Shown: positions 8,603 to 16,173 of the stretch, in pieces | Position numbering within the stretch: the stretch's first letter is position 1 | Layout: every line of letters begins with the position of its first letter | DNA from: Thiothrix sp039797295 | GTDB lineage: Bacteria; Pseudomonadota; Gammaproteobacteria; Thiotrichales; Thiotrichaceae | Assembly: GCA_039797295.1 (NCBI GenBank) | Contig: JBDKID010000028.1 | Coordinates: 9,093 to 73,092, forward strand | Reading direction: 5' to 3' | Length of the DNA: 64,000 bases | Notes under the pieces: model-generated | What the model was told of the DNA's origin: nothing | Seen by the model: the letters and a program-made list of their open reading frames with translations, nothing else | The model's database searches: none | Made by a program: the position numbers and the translations under genes

Positions 8603-9250
8603 TTATTGCTGCTGAACCGGAATCAAAGTGATCTCAACGCGGCGGTTTTGTGCACGACCGTAGTCGCTGCTGTTGTCCGCAATGGGACGGCTTTCACCGT
8701 AACCGACTGCTTGCATACGTGCGGGCGCAACACCAACGCTGCTCAAGTAACCACGCACGCTGTTGGCACGCGCTTGTGACAATTGCAGGTTAGAAGCATC
8801 GCTACCCACATTGTCAGTGTGACCCGCAATTTGAATGCGTGTTTGTGGGAATTGGTTCAGCGTGTTCGCCAAGTTGTTCAATACACCGTTGAACTGTGGT
8901 TTCACGTCTGCTTGACCAAAGTCGAAAGTAATCGCATCCGGCATGGTCAGGACGATATTGTCATTTTGACGTTGTACTTGTACGCCAGTACCTTGCAATT
9001 GTTGACGCAGAGCAGCTTCTTGCTGATCCATGTAGTTACCAATTGTCGCACCCGCAACACCACCGAGAACCGCACCTGCAATGGTATGACCACGGTCTTT
9101 ATCGCCAGTGTTTTTGCCGACAACCGCGCCCGCGATTGTGCCGATAACCGCACCTTGTTCTGCACGAGTCATCTCGCCATTAGGGCCACAACCCACCAAT
9201 ACCGCAGCAGACAGCGCACCAATGAACAGATGACGCATGGTAGTTTTCAT
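8603..9250 (-). CDS. OmpA-family lipoprotein with glycine-zipper domain
   Basis: Outer-membrane lipoprotein that anchors to peptidoglycan. A signal peptide ends in the lipobox L-V-G-C (Cys21). A glycine-zipper stretch (G-A-V-I-G-T-I-A-G-A-V-V-G, about 30-75) follows, then a C-terminal OmpA domain (about 105-210) with the peptidoglycan-binding motif around T-D-N-V-G and the R-V-E-I end. It is of the YiaD/YfiB type in layout. ATG 9250 is preceded by GAGG. It has its own terminator. Length is 215 residues. Confidence 0.92.
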   Translation of the reverse strand: MKTTMRHLFIGALSAAVLVGCGPNGEMTRAEQGAVIGTIAGAVVGKNTGDKDRGHTIAGAVLGGVAGATIGNYMDQQEAALRQQLQGTGVQVQRQNDNIVLTMPDAITFDFGQADVKPQFNGVLNNLANTLNQFPQTRIQIAGHTDNVGSDASNLQLSQARANSVRGYLSSVGVAPARMQAVGYGESRPIADNSSDYGRAQNRRVEITLIPVQQQ

Positions 9251-9410
9251 AATGAATACCTCAATATTACTTATTTTCTCAAAACGCTTTAGAGGCTAGA
9301 TTAGCCTAAGAGTTCCACGTAAATGACAAACGGCTTCTGACGCAAAATCAACCGCTCTACCAGTTTAACCCAGTTCGCGTGCCCCTGCACTTAACAAATA
9401 TCCGTGACAT

Positions 9411-10067
9411 TCAAAATGGTACAATGCTTGCAATATTAAGCATTTCCCCTGAAATCGGGTGTGGCAATCTCAAGTCTGCGGCATGTAATAACAAGCGTAT
9501 TGCACGTTGTTGAATGCTCGGTGGTGCATACAACTCGTCCCCTAAAATCGGATGCCCCAATGCTTGCAAATGCACTCGCAACTGATGTGACCGCCCCGTA
9601 ATAGGTTCTAAACTCACTCGTGTGGCATCCAGACTTGGTAAATATTCCATCACCTGATAACGAGTCAAAGACGGCTTACCCAGTTCAAAACTCACCATTT
9701 GCTTGGGGCGATTCGGCCAATCCGTAATCAGTGGTAAATTCACCTCGCCCTGCGCTGGCGACAATTTCCCAGCTACTAATGCTTCATAACGCTTATGCAC
9801 TTGCCGCGTTTGAAACGCAATACTCAAAGCGCGTTCCATCGCTTTACCGCGTGCTAATACCATTAAACCAGATGTCCCCATGTCCAAACGATGCACGATT
9901 AAAGCATCGGGAAATACCGCCTGTGCGCGATGAATCAAGCAATCTTGTTTATCCGCACCACGCCCCGGCACAGACAATAAACCGCTTGGTTTATCAAGCA
10001 CTAATAAACAATCATCTTGGTAAAGAATGGAAAGCCCTGTATCGGGCGGAGGGGTGTAGGTAATCAA
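9411..10067 (-). CDS. rluA: RluA pseudouridine synthase (tRNA U32 / 23S rRNA U746)
   Basis: RNA modification enzyme converting uridine to pseudouridine. Close to E. coli RluA along its whole 218-residue length, including K-P-S-G-L-L-S-V-P-G-R, the catalytic H-R-L-D (Asp near residue 62), D-W-P-N-R-P-K-Q, and I-T-G-R-S-H-Q-L-R-V-H. There is no S4 domain, as expected for RluA proper. The apparent start is a TTG at 10067 without a good ribosome binding site, and no better ATG lies upstream, so the start is uncertain. Read-through from the tracrRNA gene, whose terminator lies about 50 bases upstream, could reach it. Confidence 0.9.
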   Translation of the reverse strand: MITYTPPPDTGLSILYQDDCLLVLDKPSGLLSVPGRGADKQDCLIHRAQAVFPDALIVHRLDMGTSGLMVLARGKAMERALSIAFQTRQVHKRYEALVAGKLSPAQGEVNLPLITDWPNRPKQMVSFELGKPSLTRYQVMEYLPSLDATRVSLEPITGRSHQLRVHLQALGHPILGDELYAPPSIQQRAIRLLLHAADLRLPHPISGEMLNIASIVPF

Positions 10068-10114
10068 CGTACTAACCGTTTTTCTGGTAAAAACAGAATA
10101 TTACAGAGAACAAT

Positions 10115-10208
10115 ACGAAAAAAGCAGCCGAAGCTGCTTTTTATATCGGTCGTTCCCGAAGGAACTTGTTACCGATAGTCCCCACCATCGGAATACCTGA
10201 TACAATTT
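10115..10208 (-). ncRNA. tracrRNA of the type II-C CRISPR system
   Basis: Read on the minus strand, 10208-10168 is an anti-repeat to the CRISPR repeat. The plus-strand text agrees with the canonical repeat from GTT to AAT except for a few changes and short insertions (an extra A and GT near the 5' end, which would form bulges). Past the anti-repeat comes a GTTCC-TTCG-GGAAC hairpin (10152-10165), then a terminator hairpin AAAAGCAGC-TTCG-GCTGC with a T run (10118-10141). That order is the standard tracrRNA layout. The RNA would be about 90 nt and pairs with crRNA repeats to load Cas9. No clear -35/-10 pair for its own promoter could be found; the 5' end is estimated from the pairing. Confidence 0.88.
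10198..10206 (+). promoter_or_regulatory. Extended -10 element reading toward cas9
   Basis: TGATACAAT (TG-N-TACAAT) ends the anti-repeat segment on the plus strand, 33 bases before the cas9 ATG; no good -35 is seen. It corresponds to TGATAGAAT at the 3' end of every CRISPR repeat. The placement fits a start site near 10213 and a short leader containing GGAGAGG. Confidence 0.55.
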
Positions 10209-10238
10209 CAGGCTATCAAAAATTGTGTGGAGAGGCAA

Positions 10239-13200
10239 ATGAAATATCATTTAGGGCTAGATTTAGGCACGACATCCATTGGCGCGGTGGCTATTGCCCC
10301 ACCTAATTCTCATGAACCCCTCACCCTTTTAGCGCAACAGTTACACATTTTTCCTGAACCAAATGAACGCGACAACAAAGGCGCATTAGTGCCGAAAAAA
10401 GCTGAACGTCGCTTGGCACGCCAGCAACGCACCCAACTGGCACGTCGCGCCCAACGCTTACGCCACATTGCACAACTTGCGTCTTTGTTGGGCTTAAATC
10501 CCAAACCGTTACCACCTGATAATGGGCAAAACTTACCCCGTTTACGCGCTATTGCTGCCAGTGAACCTGTCGCGGTTGCCGATTTGCTGCGGATTTTTAT
10601 CAAAATGGCAAAAAGACGGGGGTATGCGGGCGGCTTTCGTACTCAAACCAATAAAGACGTAGGCGAAGTCAAGGGGGGTGTAGAACGTTTACAAACGCTT
10701 ATGCAGGAACATGGCTGCCAAACTTTGGGAGAATACTTATACAGTCGTTACCAACGTGGCTTACCCATTCACTTGAAGACGCAAACAGCGGGGAATCACG
10801 GTAAAAAATCCACCATCATTACCGACCCAGAACACGAAAACCTGTACGCCACACGGGAATTAGTGGAACAAGAATTTGCCATTATTTGGGCAACACAAGC
10901 GCGATTTCACGCGATTCTCAACACACAGCATGAGGGTAAACCGTTACAGAACATTTTTCATGACGTGATTTTCTACCAACGCCCGTTAAAATCCGTTAGC
11001 ACCTTGGTAGGTAAATGCCCTTTGCAATCCAACTTACCGCGTGCGCCGCGTGCTCATCCGAGTGTGCAAGCATTCCGTATTGAAAAACAATTGGCGGATA
11101 TGCGTTGGGGAATGCGCAAACATGCCGAACCCTTATCTTTTGTGCAGAAAGCCATTATCCGCGAACACTTACAACAACACGACAAACTCAGTTTCAAACA
11201 AATCGAAACGTTATTAGCACAAGCCGGACACCCTAAACCATTGGGCACTGGTTTGAATCTGGAACACCTTGGGCGTGATCAGCTACACGGCAATACGACC
11301 TTAAGCGCGTGGCGCAAATTGGGGATGGAAAGTGCGTGGCTCGCCTTATCTCATACTGCACAGACCCAAGTCATTAATTTACTTGCTGATATGGGTAGCC
11401 CTGAACAATTCGATACCCCACAATGGCACACGCAAATACACGGAGAAAAGAAAAATCAACCACGGCATTTTGACGCAACCACGATTAGCTTTATTAACGC
11501 GCTAGTCGCCACGGGCAAATTCGGGCGTTTAAAACGAATGGGGCTGGAAGACGGACGCGCCGCGTATTCGATCAGTGCAGCCAACAAACTGACCGCATGG
11601 TTACAAAGCAATACCAGTGCCGAACCTTTAAGCGAATATTTAGCAATCGACGTTTGTTACCCTAACGCTCACCAGCCTGTTACGCTGCAAGAACGTTTGC
11701 CATTGCCGGAAAAGACGGGCAACCAAGTGGTTGATAGCGCATTACGCCAGCTTTACCGCACGCTCAACCAGTTTCACCAACAATTGGGCGCGTACCCTGA
11801 CCGTATCGTGGTGGAAATGAGTCGTGAATTGGGGCAAGGTGTCACTCGCCGCAATGAAATCCACAACCAACAAACCCTTAACCAAAACAGCCGTACCGCC
11901 ATCAGTAAAATCTTGCAAGAGGCAAATTACCCCGCAACCGAACGTAATATCCGGCGTTATTGGTTAGCAGAAGAACAAGATTGGCACTGCCCTTATTGCC
12001 AAGGGCATAACGTGTTCACCCTCAATGAGGTAATGGACGGCAAAATCACACATTTTGAGCACATTTTGCCACGCTCACTCACACGAATTGGCTTAAAAAA
12101 CAGCGAAATCGTTTTAGCCCATAGCCACTGCAATGATGCCAAAGGCAATCAGACTCCGTATCAAGCGTGGGGGACACAACAACCAGAACGTTGGCAGGCA
12201 GTAGAGAAAATGGCAGCGATTTTACAAGCCAATGCTAAAAAATACCGCGTGAAAAACCCCAGCCGTTCCGCTGCGTTATACCGCAAGGCTAAATTACTCT
12301 GCTTACAAGATTTTGAAAACGATGTACTCACGGATGAATCCATTGCTGACTTCAGCGACCGTCAATTTCACGATACCTCATGGATTGCCAAGGCTGCCAC
12401 ACAATGGTTACGCCAGATTTGTGCCGATGTAGACGTATCACGCGGGCAAATGACCGCCCACTTACGCCGCATTTGGGGCTTGGAAACGGTGATCCCCGAA
12501 GTGCGCCTTGCCCACGGTTTACCTGTATTAGATGAGAATGGCAAACCCATTACTGCGGAACAATTCCACGATTTTCGCCCCGCGTGGGAAGGGCATCGCT
12601 ACAGCCACAGCGGGCAAACCGTGGATATTCGGCTGGAGAAACGCCTCGACCATCGCCACCACTTGATCGATGCGCTGACCATTGCCTTAACCAGTCGTAG
12701 CTTGTATCAAGCAATGGCGACGCATTACCGCCAAGATTGCGAGCGTAATCAACGCCCTGTACAAAGCCGCATTCGCCTTTACGCAGACCCACCCTGCGGT
12801 GATTTACGCTCAGCGGCTGTCGCTATGATTCGGGATTGCCGTATTCAACACAAACCCGACCATCACCCGAATGGTCAGTTATTTGATGCCAATGCCTTTG
12901 GTATCGCTGAACACCCTGAGACACACAAACGCCTGTTTACGCGCCGTTATGCAATCGCTGCATTAATCACTGAAAAGGACAAGGAAGAAAAAGCTCGCAA
13001 AGCCATTCAGAGTATTATCAGTAACAGCGTGCGTGAACTGGTCATGCAGCACCTCGACACTGGATTGAGTCAGGGGCTAACCCCGTATCAAGCCCTGCAA
13101 GTTCCGCTACAACACCCGCAATATTCACGCGAAAATAAGCCTGTTTATATCAAAAAAGTAAAGTGTTATGACAACAGTGCAGAAAATGCTAAAACCATTA

Positions 13201-13559
13201 CCCATTGCACCCGTCAAGGTATAACACTTACCAAATATTTAAAATCCAAAGGCTACGCATGGCTGGAAATTAAGGTAGAAAATGGTAAATTAGTCGGTGA
13301 TCCGCAATTAGTTCCATTACACGAAGCGACTCAACGCCCAACTAAAGTGCAAGGCATAACGCGCTTTTACAAAGGAGACATCGTGTTTGACCCTAAAGAC
13401 CAACGCCACTACCGCATAGGCTATTTCACAGCAGAGGGTAATGTATTTCTCATCCCCAATACTGACCCCCGCAGTTTTGGTGCTATTGAAGAGAAAGCTT
13501 CAGGAAAGAAAAAGTTAGCCTTTTCACAAATGGCGCGACTCATCCTAATGAATCCTTGA
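10239..13559 (+). CDS. cas9: CRISPR-associated endonuclease Cas9, type II-C
   Basis: RNA-guided nuclease that cuts both strands of target DNA. 1106 residues from ATG 10239 (GGAGAGG just upstream; an in-frame GTG at 10227 is less likely). Motifs in order: RuvC-I L-G-L-D-L-G-T-T with Asp8; an Arg-rich bridge helix (about 55-80); RuvC-II V-V-E-M-S with Glu526; HNH domain with Cys584/Cys587 and Cys631 as probable zinc ligands, F-E-H-I-L-P with His608, and N632; RuvC-III H-H-L-I-D-A with His808 and Asp811. All nuclease residues are present, so it should be active. The HNH motif has Glu607 before the catalytic His where many Cas9s have Asp. Subtype II-C follows from the cas9-cas1-cas2 set without csn2 or cas4, the size, and the repeat form. 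The C-terminal 250 residues should hold the wedge and PAM-interacting region. Confidence 0.97.
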   Translation: MKYHLGLDLGTTSIGAVAIAPPNSHEPLTLLAQQLHIFPEPNERDNKGALVPKKAERRLARQQRTQLARRAQRLRHIAQLASLLGLNPKPLPPDNGQNLPRLRAIAASEPVAVADLLRIFIKMAKRRGYAGGFRTQTNKDVGEVKGGVERLQTLMQEHGCQTLGEYLYSRYQRGLPIHLKTQTAGNHGKKSTIITDPEHENLYATRELVEQEFAIIWATQARFHAILNTQHEGKPLQNIFHDVIFYQRPLKSVSTLVGKCPLQSNLPRAPRAHPSVQAFRIEKQLADMRWGMRKHAEPLSFVQKAIIREHLQQHDKLSFKQIETLLAQAGHPKPLGTGLNLEHLGRDQLHGNTTLSAWRKLGMESAWLALSHTAQTQVINLLADMGSPEQFDTPQWHTQIHGEKKNQPRHFDATTISFINALVATGKFGRLKRMGLEDGRAAYSISAANKLTAWLQSNTSAEPLSEYLAIDVCYPNAHQPVTLQERLPLPEKTGNQVVDSALRQLYRTLNQFHQQLGAYPDRIVVEMSRELGQGVTRRNEIHNQQTLNQNSRTAISKILQEANYPATERNIRRYWLAEEQDWHCPYCQGHNVFTLNEVMDGKITHFEHILPRSLTRIGLKNSEIVLAHSHCNDAKGNQTPYQAWGTQQPERWQAVEKMAAILQANAKKYRVKNPSRSAALYRKAKLLCLQDFENDVLTDESIADFSDRQFHDTSWIAKAATQWLRQICADVDVSRGQMTAHLRRIWGLETVIPEVRLAHGLPVLDENGKPITAEQFHDFRPAWEGHRYSHSGQTVDIRLEKRLDHRHHLIDALTIALTSRSLYQAMATHYRQDCERNQRPVQSRIRLYADPPCGDLRSAAVAMIRDCRIQHKPDHHPNGQLFDANAFGIAEHPETHKRLFTRRYAIAALITEKDKEEKARKAIQSIISNSVRELVMQHLDTGLSQGLTPYQALQVPLQHPQYSRENKPVYIKKVKCYDNSAENAKTITHCTRQGITLTKYLKSKGYAWLEIKVENGKLVGDPQLVPLHEATQRPTKVQGITRFYKGDIVFDPKDQRHYRIGYFTAEGNVFLIPNTDPRSFGAIEEKASGKKKLAFSQMARLILMNP

Positions 13560-13563
13560 CCTG

Positions 13564-14395
13564 ATGCCAGATCAACGCATTATTTTGGTTGAAAACCCAG
13601 CGCATTTGACCATACACACGGGTCGATTGCGCTTTGGTTTTGCATCACCACACCATTCAACTGAGCGTTAGTGTGCTACAAGCATTAGGTGCAGCAGGTG
13701 CATGTATTTTGACTACCGATGCCAAACACCATCCTGCTGCTTTGACTTTGCCGTATTATGGCGCACCGATTCAATCACAACGCTTACGCCAACAGATACA
13801 ACAATTGCAAGCAGGGCAAGAAGCAGTAATCTGGCAACGCATTATCCAATGTAGGATTCGGGGGCAAGCGCATACCTTACGACGAGTGGTTAAAAAAGGT
13901 GCTGTTCGGCTGGAACGTATGGCAGAAAACGTGCAACTCGCCGATCACACCAAGGTGGAAGGGCAAGCCGCCCGCCATTATTGGGCACACCTATTTCCTG
14001 CTGGACAAGGGCGCATGAAACAAGGTGCTGAAGACCTAACCAATGTTCGTTTAAATTTTGGGTATGCGATTTTGCGCTCACTCATTGCGCGGGAATTAGT
14101 TGCTGTTGGTTTAAACCCTGCGTTAGGTGTTGGGCACATTAGCCAAGAAAACCCGTTTAACCTCGCCGACGACTTTTTGGAATGTTACCGCTATCTGATT
14201 GAAAACCATGTTTTCAGCGTACAGAACGGTGATGAATTTGACCCAACCGAACGCCGTCGACTGGCAGCTATCGTGCAAGAAACCGTTACATTAGGCACGG
14301 AAACGTTTCGCTTACCACATGCTATTGCTGAAACTATCGCCAGTTATTGCCGTTGGTTGGACAAAGGTAAAGGGGGGTTACGCTTACCATTTTAG
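13564..14395 (+). pseudogene. cas1: cas1 with internal deletion and frameshift
   Basis: Cas1 is the integrase for new spacers. An ATG at 13564 opens a typical Cas1 N-terminus (R-I-I-L-V-E-N-P-A-H-L) that ends at a stop at 13669. From about 13630 the +1 frame carries the rest of Cas1 without a stop to 14395 (A-L-V-L-H-H-H-T-I-Q-L-S ... H-I-S-Q-E-N-P-F-N-L-A-D-D-F). The step between the two frames comes at G-R-L-R, and by comparison with Neisseria-type Cas1 about 15 residues, including the conserved x-V-P-x-E-D-I strand, are absent. The catalytic Glu (K-V-E-G), His and Asp are in the intact part. A TTG at 13634 could start a shortened 253-residue protein, but that would lack the N-terminal beta domain. 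Best read as a broken gene, or a sequencing artefact. Confidence 0.85.
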
Positions 14396-14408
14396 CGAGG
14401 AAGCACGG

Positions 14409-14753
14409 ATGCAAAAGCAACAAGGAGCAAACAGTTGGCGTACCATGTGGTTAATTGCTGTTTATGATTGTCCGATGACCAGTAAAAAAGCGCGTAGTGA
14501 TTATGCGTTTTTTCGTAAGTGTTTGTTACGCGAGAATTTTATGCAGTTACAGAAATCGTTATATGTCAAACACTATCCCACACTTGCCACGGCGGAAGCC
14601 GTCGTTTTTCGACTGCGCCCTTTCATACCCGATAATGCCCAAGTAGACTTTTTTTTCATCACTGACAAACAATACGGCATGACTTACGAATATTATGGGC
14701 GCAAGCCAACGAAAAAAAAGCCCGATTTGCCGCAGCAAGTCGAGCTTTTTTAG
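14409..14753 (+). CDS. cas2: CRISPR-associated endoribonuclease-fold protein Cas2
   Basis: Partner of Cas1 in spacer integration. 114 residues from ATG 14409, with a GAGGAAG ribosome binding site 13 bases after the cas1 stop. Ferredoxin-fold landmarks: strand L-I-A-V-Y-D-C-P near residue 16 with the conserved Asp, then R-S-D-Y-A-F-F-R-K-C-L-L and M-Q-L-Q-K-S-L-Y, as in type II Cas2. The frame is intact although cas1 is not. A strong hairpin-like A/T-rich end and the CRISPR array follow 39 bases later. Confidence 0.95.
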   Translation: MQKQQGANSWRTMWLIAVYDCPMTSKKARSDYAFFRKCLLRENFMQLQKSLYVKHYPTLATAEAVVFRLRPFIPDNAQVDFFFITDKQYGMTYEYYGRKPTKKKPDLPQQVELF

Positions 14754-14792
14754 CCGAATCAGTCAGTAAAAACAAGGTATTACATGACTTCG

Positions 14793-15356
14793 ATTCTATC
14801 AGGCATTCCGATGGTGGGGTATCGGAACTTGGCATGAAGAACAAACCAACAACCCAAGATTCTATCAGGCATTCCGATGGTGGGGTATCGGAACTATGCT
14901 GACCTTCCGCCACGGGAATACTTAATTCTATCAGGCATTCCGATGGTGGGGTATCGGAACGTTGATGCGCGGCTGCTTGAAAACATGGAGATTCTATCAG
15001 GCATTCCGATGGTGGGGTATCGGAACCATTCATTGATACTAAAGACGAGTTTCGCCATTCTATCAGGCATTCCGATGGTGGGGTATCGGAACTGCGGAAT
15101 GTCTGCGCAGATGCCACCAAACATTCTATCAGGCATTCCGATGGTGGGGTATCGGAACGCTCATAGTTGCTGGATCCGCACTGCGGGCATTCTATCAGGC
15201 ATTCCGATGGTGGGGTATCGGAACGAACGACTAGGCTTGACCGTGGCGCGTATCATTCTATCAGGCATTCCGATGGTGGGGTATCGGAACTTGAATCGCC
15301 CAATTCCAGAAAACCACCCGATTCTATCAGGCATTCCGATGGTGGGGTATCGGAAC
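14793..15356 (-). CRISPR. CRISPR array, 9 repeats and 8 spacers
   Basis: Nine 36-bp repeats begin at 14793, 14859, 14925, 14991, 15057, 15123, 15189, 15255 and 15321; all look identical, and every spacer is exactly 30 bp (66-bp period). In the canonical type II orientation the repeat reads on the minus strand, from GTTCCGATACCCC to CCTGATAGAAT. This sets crRNA transcription right to left, toward cas2, and matches the anti-repeat of the tracrRNA upstream of cas9. The repeat ends in the extended -10 TGATAGAAT directly before each spacer, as in Neisseria and Campylobacter II-C arrays, where each crRNA has its own promoter. No degenerate terminal repeat is seen. Only 12 bases separate the right end from the DUF29 gene, so no separate leader is evident. 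Confidence 0.98.
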
Positions 15357-15368
15357 GAACGGAACAAT

Positions 15369-15812
15369 TCAGACAGCGGCTTCTGGCCAAAATTCGTGAT
15401 CAATCACTTGTTCAAACGTCCACAGACATTCGTTTGGGAACAGTTGCAGAGGCAATGAGGTTTCAAGTGCGGCTTCTTTACGCGCATCATCATAGGCTTC
15501 CAACCACAATTCTTGAAAGACACCTTTTAGGCTAGGATTATCCTTGAGGTGTTTTGGGATCATGCGGCGTTGCTCACGAATTGTATTTACCCAACTCTTG
15601 CCGCGCCGCTCTGGCTCGTATTGCCATTTCAGTAAGTGCATGAGTAACACACACAAACGATTGACCAATTCACGGCGTTCGCGTGCTCCCATGATTTGCA
15701 ATTCCTCGATTAAGTGTTCCAAATCAACTTGTTCAAACTGACGTGTTTGCAATAGTGCAACTTGGCTTTGAATCCAACCGTAGAAATCGTGTTCGTAACT
15801 GACCGCATTCAT
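15369..15812 (-). CDS. DUF29 family protein
   Basis: A 147-residue protein of the DUF29 family, common in cyanobacteria and Thiotrichales; function unknown. Landmarks: an N-terminal Y-E-x-D-F-Y-x-W segment, the L-I-E-E-L-x-x-M-G-x-R-E-R-R-E-L core, a helix M-H-L-L-K-W-Q-Y-x-P-E-R-R, and the F-P-x-E-C-x-W-T-x-E-Q-V-I-D-H-E-F-W-P end. It seems complete. Its stop lies 12 bases from the last CRISPR repeat, and both it and the array read on the minus strand, so transcripts of this gene could run into the array. Confidence 0.85.
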   Translation of the reverse strand: MNAVSYEHDFYGWIQSQVALLQTRQFEQVDLEHLIEELQIMGARERRELVNRLCVLLMHLLKWQYEPERRGKSWVNTIREQRRMIPKHLKDNPSLKGVFQELWLEAYDDARKEAALETSLPLQLFPNECLWTFEQVIDHEFWPEAAV

Positions 15813-15906
15813 AAGTCACCTCAGCTTGGTATTTCGTCTACCTAATTCTTATACCTAATTGGGTTAGTTTGTCATAGTCTAAGGAGGTATACAGAAATCG
15901 TGGACA

Positions 15907-15938
15907 TAAAAAAAGCCAGTCATTTCTGACTGGCTTTT
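15907..15938 (-). terminator. Terminator of tRNA-Leu
   Basis: AAAAGCCAGTCA-TTTC-TGACTGGCTTTT, a perfect inverted repeat with a T run on the minus strand, starting 6 bases past the tRNA end. Confidence 0.92.
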
Positions 15939-15943
15939 AAATT

Positions 15944-16028
15944 TGGTGCCGAGAAGAAGACTCGAACTTCCACGGGTTGCCCCACTAATACCTGAAACTA
16001 GCGCGTCTACCAATTCCGCCATCTCGGC
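15944..16028 (-). tRNA. tRNA-Leu (anticodon CAG)
   Basis: An 85-nt cloverleaf ending in an encoded CCA. The acceptor stem GCCGAGA pairs with TCTCGGC, the anticodon loop is T-T-C-A-G-G-T, giving CAG (reads CUG), and there is a long variable arm (type II tRNA) and a G-T-T-C-G-A T-loop. Confidence 0.95.
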
Positions 16029-16173
16029 TAATTCACTACGGCGTCGCCGCCTTGTGAGAGGCGAATATTATAGATGTGGGCTTGGCTTGTCAAACAGGAA
16101 AATGCATTTTCGTTACCTTTTTTTGATATGCTTTGCACATAGAGACAAAACCTCTTCATAACAAGGAATTTGA

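Noticed and set aside
12550..12792. Open frames antisense to cas9, mfd, gltB and other long genes
   Set aside because: These are expected from codon bias on the complementary strand; none has a site or family signature.
13634..14395. cas1 as an intact gene starting at TTG 13634
   Set aside because: It would lack the N-terminal beta-strand domain, whose typical start is present in another frame at 13564.
14659..15535. Several open frames on both strands across the CRISPR array, with repeating peptide units
   Set aside because: They are translations of the 36-bp repeat (66-bp period is divisible by 3, so frames stay open); no ribosome binding site or family supports them.
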